A stretch of 49,607 nt of DNA from Porticoccaceae bacterium (GTDB lineage: Bacteria > Pseudomonadota > Gammaproteobacteria > Pseudomonadales > Porticoccaceae): the NCBI GenBank assembly GCA_029242085.1, contig JAQWUP010000079.1, positions 1-49,607 of the forward strand. The letters run 5' to 3'. Each line of letters starts with the position of its first letter. Position 1 is the stretch's first letter. Under the pieces are notes generated by a model. That model saw only the letters and a list, made by a program, of their open reading frames with translations. It had not been told where the DNA came from and ran no database searches. Positions 49,363-49,607 of this stretch are shown piece after piece. The translations under genes were made by a program, and so were the position numbers.

Positions 49363-49607
49363 ATGGCTGAAAACCCTCTCGCCGGTGACCATAAGAGCAA
49401 TCACTGGATTGATTACCTCGGCGTTAAAGCCCTGCGCGCTTCCCATCCTGGGGTGCGAAGACTTAAGCGCCAGCAGCGAGGCCACAGTAGTGCTCACGGC
49501 AACAAAGTCTGGCGATCCAGCTTTGTGCTGATGGATTATCTTACCACCTATCCGCCGGAGCAAGGCTCGCGGGTTCTCGACATAGGCTGTGGTTGGGGTT
49601 TAACCGG
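49363..49607 (+). CDS. Class I SAM-dependent methyltransferase (partial)
   Basis: Only the first 81 codons lie in the window. The reading MAENPLAGDHKSNHWIDYLG leads to VWRSSFVLMDYL and then SRVLDIGCGWG, the SAM-binding motif I of class I methyltransferases. The gene runs off the right edge. The substrate cannot be told. It is divergent from the histidine kinase, with 139 AT-rich bases between. Confidence 0.75.
   Translation, partial: MAENPLAGDHKSNHWIDYLGVKALRASHPGVRRLKRQQRGHSSAHGNKVWRSSFVLMDYLTTYPPEQGSRVLDIGCGWGLT

Overview
The window reads as chromosomal core DNA of a marine-type gammaproteobacterium, close in gene order to Pseudomonas and probably from the Cellvibrionales/SAR92-like oligotrophs. 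This placement is inferred from three things: a complete Na+-translocating NADH:quinone reductase operon, LolCDE, SthA, long-form Gap, Mfd, CsiV, NagZ, LexA and TopA in an order that recalls the Pseudomonas aeruginosa PA2986-PA3011 region from memory; a secreted family 3 glycosidase; and base composition near 50% GC by eye. Genes are densely packed, often overlap by a few bases, and several have non-ATG starts. No phage, IS element, CRISPR array or plasmid function was recognised.

Layout. 1-510: a tRNA-Ser(GGA) gene on the minus strand, followed by a 40-bp partial copy of its 5' end and a cluster of small hairpins. 509-1771: a membrane-anchored class III nucleotide cyclase. 1800-6226 (minus): the glycine cleavage operon gcvT-gcvH-gcvP, with a divergent LysR regulator. 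7256-9823 (minus): an ABC-2 exporter (ATPase and permease) coupled to queF of queuosine synthesis. 9956-10492: a DUF2062 membrane protein. 10489-13628 (minus): lolC-lolD-lolE for lipoprotein release. 14124-22687 (minus): one long co-directional set nqrABCDEF-apbE-nqrM-sthA, which makes the Na+ pump, its flavinylation and maturation factors, and the soluble transhydrogenase. 23013-24473 (minus): gap. 24673-29438: mfd-csiV. 29413-33407 (minus): lipocalin blc, two overlapping unknown membrane ORFs, an MscS channel and nagZ. 33693-35714: a DUF6763 protein, a LOG-family protein, SOS-controlled lexA and a thioredoxin-like [2Fe-2S] ferredoxin. 35747-39870 (minus): two small conserved proteins, topA and a membrane-anchored unknown. 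39946-43309: universal stress protein, lytic transglycosylase slt, tatD. 43293-44362 (minus): a MOSC protein and a PhnZ-like HD-domain protein. 44576-47083 (minus): a secreted GH3 glucosidase. 47285-49223 (minus): a LytS/LytR-type two-component pair. 49363-end: the start of a SAM methyltransferase cut by the window edge.

How the genes work together. The nqr block is a self-contained energy module: six pump subunits, ApbE to attach FMN covalently to NqrB and NqrC, NqrM for an assembly step, and SthA to exchange reducing equivalents between NADPH and NAD+. gcvTHP feeds one-carbon units. LolCDE, CsiV, Blc, NagZ and Slt serve the cell envelope and peptidoglycan turnover. LexA and Mfd are DNA-damage functions, and lexA carries a perfect SOS box over its -10 element.

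No clear new multi-gene system was found. The observations most worth checking are the in-frame octapeptide repeat array inside CsiV, the duplicated tRNA-Ser 5' end with its hairpin cluster, a terminator-like hairpin buried in the start of apbE, the overlapping membrane ORFs near 30.7 kb, and the orphan PhnZ-like HD protein.
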